Source: Rhodocyclales bacterium (lineage in GTDB: Bacteria > Pseudomonadota > Gammaproteobacteria > Burkholderiales > Rhodocyclaceae). From it: a stretch of 46,818 nucleotides of DNA. Shown one piece after another: positions 43,225 to 46,818 of the stretch (position 1 is the stretch's first letter; every line of letters begins with the position of its first letter). Made by a program: the position numbers and the translations under genes. Below the pieces are notes generated by a model. The model saw nothing but the letters and a program-made list of their open reading frames with translations. It was not told where the DNA came from and ran no database searches. The stretch spans positions 1 to 46,818 of the forward strand of contig JACRIX010000067.1 of the NCBI GenBank assembly GCA_016215645.1. Direction: 5' to 3'.

Positions 43225-43674
43225 TTTTATGTTCTCCTTATGCCAGCCGCCACGTCCTCAGCGAAATTGTTTTTAGAATAGATGCAAAGAAAACGAAGCT
43301 CGCCACCCTACCCAGCAACGCATAGTTTCGAACTTGCTTGGACAATATTCCCAACGGGTCGGTGCCGTACTTCAAGAATGGGAAAGTTAACAATTTCAGT
43401 AAAATATTCAGTTCAATGGCATTCCGGTCAGTTTAGCCAGAAGTCAAAAGTTCGGCTACAGCAATAAGCTAGTTTTCCGCAGGGCTGACTAGGTTGCCTG
43501 AGTGCGCCTAATGACCGTTTGCCGGCCATTCGAGGGCCTGACTGGCTGCTGCACGTACGAGGTAATGGCTACGTCGCCTTGGATCAATGCTTTGGATGAG
43601 GTGGCCGGAATTTCTTTACACGGTATAGAAACTTCATTTTTGCCCAATTAGTGCGTGGCACCAAAGGAGAGGCT
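43225..43674. promoter_or_regulatory. 450-base divergent gap between diiron oxygenase and secreted-protein genes
   Basis: This is the longest non-coding stretch inside the cluster and is AT-richer than its neighbours. It should carry the promoters of both divergent genes. For the right-hand gene, TATAGA (43624-43629) is a possible -10, without a convincing -35. A 46-codon open frame (43511-43651) with three Cys residues ends just before that gene; it lacks a clear ribosome binding site. I see no strong palindromic operator and no regulator gene nearby. Confidence 0.35.
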
Positions 43675-45324
43675 ATGAGGAGGTCAAATTCAATGAGACG
43701 ATATTATTTGCATCTGGCTATTGTCCTCTCTGTACTAGGCACACAAAATGCAATCGGAGCGCCGACCGGAATTCGGGAGGCGCTTGATTCCGGAAGCATT
43801 GGCCTCTATCGTGCGGATGAATTCCGTGTGACTGACGGCGACTGTAAAGATTGCCCGACAATTCGGCAGGCGCTTTGGTATTTCCGAGGTGACACGATTG
43901 CAGTCCCCAAGGGAAAGCCGGCGGAGTTTGCGCGACGCTCGGGCTACCAGGACGACGTCCGTGCCTGGGTAACGTCGAACCCAAGAGGCGATGAAGCGGC
44001 ACGGCCGCCCCTCCTTTGGATTGGTTCGCCATTGGTGGTCGACAACGCACGCATCGATGCATCAGGAACCACCTTAACCGGTCCTGATGGCACGAAGCTG
44101 CCGTTTGCGGTGACGGCGAAGATCGAAACAAATCTTTCCTATTTCGACGCATCGAGTGTTCGTCACTTCACGGATCGCCCGCTGCGACTTAGGGGACGCC
44201 GGGAAGGTGATCGCTTTGTTGCTCGAACGATCTGGCCTGACGACTACGCGTTGAGCGCCGCCAAACTTCAGTATCAACCACTAATAATTGGCGAAACGAT
44301 TGAGTCTCTCGTCCGAGCCGACGGGAAGAAAGCCGACGCACCGCTCACTGCGAGAGTGCTATGGCAGCGCAATTCGCAGTCGCGACAGGATTTTTCCGGC
44401 AAGCCGGTCCTTGCTTTCATGCTCAACGGCGCGCAGGGGGATGACGACGAGGCCCATGGCGGCCATTTCGCGGTGGCTACAGGGCGGTTTGGCGAGCGCG
44501 GCGAGTGGGGCGATTGGGCAGTTAATAATTTCTACAACCTCGGATCGGCCAGCGAGAAGGGCATTATCGCGTCGACGCTGCCGATGGACGCGTATATGGC
44601 TGATATGAACAGCGGCCAGTCATGGTACCGGCCGTCGTACATGCTGGTCGCGGTCCTGAAGCACGACCGCGTTCCGAACCTATATCAGCAGGCCATCGGT
44701 CGCGTGTTCAACCATTTTTACCGCCATGATTTCAACTACCGACATACAACTGCGAATTGCGCCGGAATCAATATGGAAACCCTGCGTTCCCTGGGCTGGA
44801 AGATTCCGGAGGAGGGGGGCGATGGAAGATTGAAGGCTGCAATTGCGCTCCCTTATATTGCGCTCAAGGACATGAGCCTCGAGAATGGCCAAAAAGCTTT
44901 CGATTATTTGATGACCGAACGCACTAATCTTTACCCGTTTGCCGCCTTCAATTCGGCGGGTGGAGACATCGTTCAACGTATCGCGGCAGGCAAGGCGATT
45001 TCCGGAGTATTGGAAGGCCAGTTGGCGGAGGATGTCGAGGCGTTGATTTACGTCCGAATTCCGCAGTTTCCTTCATCACGGGCTTTCGGTCAGGCACCGG
45101 TTGCATCACTGGACGAGTACATGAAGCGCGTACCGGAAGATCGTTCGCAATGGAAGATTGTCCCAGCCGGGCCTCGCAATTTTCCTGACGAACTAAAGGA
45201 TTCCGATATCGCGGGGGATCCAGCTCAGCCGTCGGACATCGCGTTATGGACCTATGGCGGAATAATTGGGTTCGGCGTCTTGGGCGTGTATCGTCGCCGC
45301 ACCAACAAGCGCAGTCGCACGTAA
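43675..45324 (+). CDS. Secreted protein with LRAT/NlpC/Lnb-like H...NC arrangement
   Basis: A 549-residue protein not assigned to a named family. It has an N-terminal signal peptide (residues 1 to about 29, basic n-region RRSNSMRRYY, hydrophobic LHLAIVLSVLG, cleavage after AIGA). The region around residues 245-370 has HGGHFAVATG (H261, H264), then RHTTANCAGINMETLRSLGW (C362). The order His-strand then N-C at a helix start matches circularly permuted papain-like folds such as LRAT, DUF4105 and the Lnb lipoprotein acyltransferase. The C-terminus is a hydrophobic segment followed by YRRRTNKRSRT, a tail-anchor or sorting-like signal. ATG at 43675 has AAGGAG five bases upstream; an in-frame GTG eight codons earlier is less likely. 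A thiol acyltransferase or hydrolase on the product is inference. Confidence 0.65.
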   Translation: MRRSNSMRRYYLHLAIVLSVLGTQNAIGAPTGIREALDSGSIGLYRADEFRVTDGDCKDCPTIRQALWYFRGDTIAVPKGKPAEFARRSGYQDDVRAWVTSNPRGDEAARPPLLWIGSPLVVDNARIDASGTTLTGPDGTKLPFAVTAKIETNLSYFDASSVRHFTDRPLRLRGRREGDRFVARTIWPDDYALSAAKLQYQPLIIGETIESLVRADGKKADAPLTARVLWQRNSQSRQDFSGKPVLAFMLNGAQGDDDEAHGGHFAVATGRFGERGEWGDWAVNNFYNLGSASEKGIIASTLPMDAYMADMNSGQSWYRPSYMLVAVLKHDRVPNLYQQAIGRVFNHFYRHDFNYRHTTANCAGINMETLRSLGWKIPEEGGDGRLKAAIALPYIALKDMSLENGQKAFDYLMTERTNLYPFAAFNSAGGDIVQRIAAGKAISGVLEGQLAEDVEALIYVRIPQFPSSRAFGQAPVASLDEYMKRVPEDRSQWKIVPAGPRNFPDELKDSDIAGDPAQPSDIALWTYGGIIGFGVLGVYRRRTNKRSRT

Positions 45325-45340
45325 TACGGGAGGTAAGCAT

Positions 45341-45359
45341 CCCCTGGCATAGCCGGGGG
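45341..45359 (-). repeat. Hairpin end of IS200/IS605 element
   Basis: An eight-pair stem (CCCCTGGC at 45341-45348, GCCGGGGG at 45352-45359, one G-T wobble, loop ATA) is followed by CTTTA. In IS200/IS605 elements such subterminal hairpins are recognised by TnpA. Confidence 0.6.
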
Positions 45360-45443
45360 CTTTAGATTGTGAGCCGCTCAAAGCGGCAGTCCGGGGTCGC
45401 TGACGCCGCCCCGAATTCTTGGGGCCACCATAACGGTGGCCGA

Positions 45444-45875
45444 TCACCTCCACAGGTTCATTTGGTCCAGTCGCTTGTCCTCGTCTTCTTGGCGTCGGAT
45501 GTACTCCCGTATTACGGCTTCGTCCCGACCCACCGTCGATACAAAGTACCCTCTTGCCCAGAAATGCTGCCCGACGAAGTTTCGCTTCCGCTCAGCTTAG
45601 ACCCGCGTCAAGTAGATGGCGCTCTTGCCCTTGATGTACCCCACCACCTGCGACACCGCGTACTTCGGCGGGATCGAGATCATCATGTGCACGTGGTCCG
45701 GTATCAGGTGCCCTTCCTCTATTCGATTTTCTTTCTGTTCTGCCAGCTTGCGGAAAACCTCGCCAAGGTATTTGCGCATTTCTCCGTGCAGCGTCCGTCG
45801 CCGGCTTTTCGGTAGGAACACGACGTGGTATTTGCACTCCCACGCCGCGTGGCTTGGACTTTCGTACTTGTCCAT
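45444..45875 (-). pseudogene. tnpA: IS200/IS605 transposase TnpA, interrupted by a stop codon
   Basis: The first 92 codons encode a typical Y1-transposase start: ECKYHVVFLPKSRRR, the H-U-H motif in IPDHVHMMISIPPKYAVS, and VVGYIKGKSAIYL. Codon 93 is TAA (45597-45599). The same frame continues to 45444 with RKRNFVGQHFWARGYFVSTVGRDEAVIREY, normal TnpA sequence. The likely catalytic tyrosine (in IREYIRRQE) therefore lies beyond the stop. Relatives have a Tyr codon where the stop is (ARVY-x-ERKRNF), so a single base change TAT or TAC to TAA is the simplest explanation. The protein is probably inactive unless the stop is read through. Confidence 0.88.
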
Positions 45876-45930
45876 CGTGATTCTCCCTTGCGTGTGCTTG
45901 GCGGCTCACGAGACATTGGTCGGAGCCACT

Positions 45931-46161
45931 GAAGAACCTACGGTAACAATCCGATTCAAGCACTCATTCGGCGCTTCAAAGCGAACGGCTCTTGATGGCC
46001 GGGAGGGTAAGCCGACACCAGCCGCCCGATACAAGCCACAGCGCAGGCCGGCCACAGGACGCTGCCGATTTGGCGGACGCCGCCGCGAGGAGCCGTGCCA
46101 TGGGTAGTCCGCTGGCGAAAATCGCCGTGCCACCAGCGCCGACTTTTGTAGGCTACCTTCG
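45931..46161. other. Non-coding stretch between IS element and TRAP permease
   Basis: About 230 bases with no convincing gene. Short open frames on both strands lack ribosome binding sites and recognisable domains. The GC-rich sequence returns here, so the composition boundary of the lower-GC region lies close to the IS element. No terminator with a T-tract for the minus-strand TRAP gene is apparent. Confidence 0.4.
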
Positions 46162-46818
46162 CTACTTCACATTCTGCGGCAGCCACATGACGATCTCGGG
46201 GAAGATCGCCAGCAGCACGATGTAGGCGCCCATGATCCAGATGAAGGGCATCACGCCGCGCATGATCTGGCGGAACGTGATGTCGGGTGCGATGCCGTTG
46301 ATGACGAAGAGGTTGAGGCCGACCGGCGGCGTGATCAGGCCCATTTCCATGTTGATGGTGAGCACGATGCCGAACCAGATCGGGTCGAAGCCGGCGGCGA
46401 GTATGCCGGGCATGATCACCGGCGTCACCATCAGGATGATCGCCACCGGCGGCAGGAAGCAGCCCAGCACCAGCAGCAGGATGTTCACCCAGAACAGATA
46501 CACCCATTTCGACAGCTCCAGCCCGACCAGCCATTGCGCCATGGCCTGGGTGATGTGCAGGTAGCTCATCACGTAGGTGAACAGGAAGGCCATGGCGATG
46601 ATCATCATGATCATGCAGGACTCGCGCGCCGTGCCGAGCAGGATCTCGCGGATGTCGCGCCAGCGCCAGACGCCGTAGATCGCGGTCACCAGCAGCAGCG
46701 AGCCGGCGGCGCCGACGGCGGCGACCTCCGAGGGCGTGCCCCAGCCGTCGTAGAGCGCGACCATGACGACGGCAATCAGGACGACGAAGGGTGCCAGGCG
46801 CGGCAGAGTTTCCCAGCG
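46162..46818 (-). CDS. dctM: TRAP transporter large permease (DctM-type), partial
   Basis: The C-terminal 218 residues of a TRAP transporter large membrane subunit; the N-terminus lies beyond the window edge and the frame is open to 46818. It has several strongly hydrophobic helices. Family-typical stretches are MVALYDGWGTPSEVAAVGAAG, VLGCFLPPVAIILMVTPVIMPGIL and FGIVLTINMEMGLITPPVGLNLFVINGIA (the ion- and substrate-binding M-x-x-G-x-I-T-P-P-V-G-x-N-L region). TRAP systems import organic acids, driven by a sodium gradient, with a periplasmic binding protein and a small permease, expected upstream outside the window. The substrate cannot be told from this subunit. Confidence 0.93.
   Translation of the reverse strand, partial: RWETLPRLAPFVVLIAVVMVALYDGWGTPSEVAAVGAAGSLLLVTAIYGVWRWRDIREILLGTARESCMIMMIIAMAFLFTYVMSYLHITQAMAQWLVGLELSKWVYLFWVNILLLVLGCFLPPVAIILMVTPVIMPGILAAGFDPIWFGIVLTINMEMGLITPPVGLNLFVINGIAPDITFRQIMRGVMPFIWIMGAYIVLLAIFPEIVMWLPQNVK

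Larger units (their letters stand above)
45341..45930 (-). mobile_element. IS200/IS605-type insertion sequence, decayed
   Basis: The element consists of a tnpA remnant on the minus strand and hairpin-forming ends, the form used by single-strand transposing IS200/IS605 elements. The stem CCCCTGGC / GCCGGGGG with loop ATA (45341-45359) marks the right end. Further hairpins, GCCGCT/AGCGGC (45373-45387) and GGCCACC/GGTGGCC (45423-45441), lie between it and the gene. Near the left end, GGCTC (45904-45908) and GAGCC (45924-45928) are a weaker pair. No target-site duplication is expected for this class. The boundaries are approximate. Confidence 0.75.

Noticed and set aside
43282..43467. 61-codon plus-strand open frame
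   Set aside because: No ribosome binding site, no domain, and it lies in the divergent promoter gap.
43604..43620. Sigma-54 promoter before the secreted-protein gene
   Set aside because: A TGGCCGG-like stretch is present but the GC of the -12 element is missing at the required spacing.
28702..45324. Ladderane or aryl-polyene type assignment
   Set aside because: Radical SAM and desaturase genes recall ladderane loci, but no ketosynthase, ACP or dehydratase is present, so neither label is supported.

Overview
The window reads as chromosomal DNA of a betaproteobacterium, most likely Rhodocyclales-like. The grounds are high G+C coding sequence with dense ATGA/GTGA gene overlaps, a polA / msbA / LPS-glycosyltransferase order, and a zapB-zapA-6S RNA-EVE-TauE block. 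The genus is inference; no rRNA or marker gene settles it.

Layout. (1) 2-739: 3' end of polA. (2) 808-1992: a DUF4143-type ATPase with its own compact promoter. (3) 1989-16868: a long co-directional envelope polysaccharide/LPS operon. It holds msbA, five GT4/CgeB/GT2-type glycosyltransferases, one GT9 transferase, a SAM methyltransferase, an AsnB-type amidotransferase, a hexapeptide acyltransferase, an FkbM methyltransferase and an O-antigen ligase. A hipBA toxin-antitoxin pair sits inside it at 7676-9281. (4) 16850-19074, minus strand: a WaaG-like and a WaaQ-like transferase converging on that operon. (5) 19179-19918: zapB-like, zapA, 6S RNA and a strong intrinsic terminator. (6) 19972-27308: housekeeping and accessory genes: EVE protein, TauE/SafE permease, an operon of DUF2721, SGNH hydrolase and YfcG-like GST, an HxlR regulator with thioesterase and DUF3995 genes, a PlsC acyltransferase and malonyl-CoA synthase MatB. 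(7) 27480-28625: a second DUF4143 ATPase.

(8) 28702-45324 is the most interesting part. The base composition drops visibly and codon use changes. Eleven plus-strand genes, mostly overlapping, encode a GNAT-like protein, a GH3-type acyl-adenylating/amide-forming enzyme, four cobalamin-binding-type radical SAM proteins, a second GNAT-like protein, a polytopic membrane protein, a three-histidine-box membrane desaturase/hydroxylase, a cytochrome P450 and a PAP2-type phosphatase. Three minus-strand genes converge on them: an AurF-like diiron oxygenase, a membrane hexapeptide-like protein and a secreted NTF2-like protein. A secreted protein with an H...NC (LRAT/NlpC/Lnb-like) arrangement follows. 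I find no ketosynthase, acyl carrier protein or NRPS module. The set looks like an undescribed pathway that builds and oxidatively tailors an acyl or lipid-like product; the product cannot be read from sequence.

(9) 45341-45930: an IS200/IS605-type element whose tnpA carries an in-frame stop before the likely catalytic tyrosine. (10) 46162-46818: the C-terminal part of a TRAP transporter large permease, running off the window edge.
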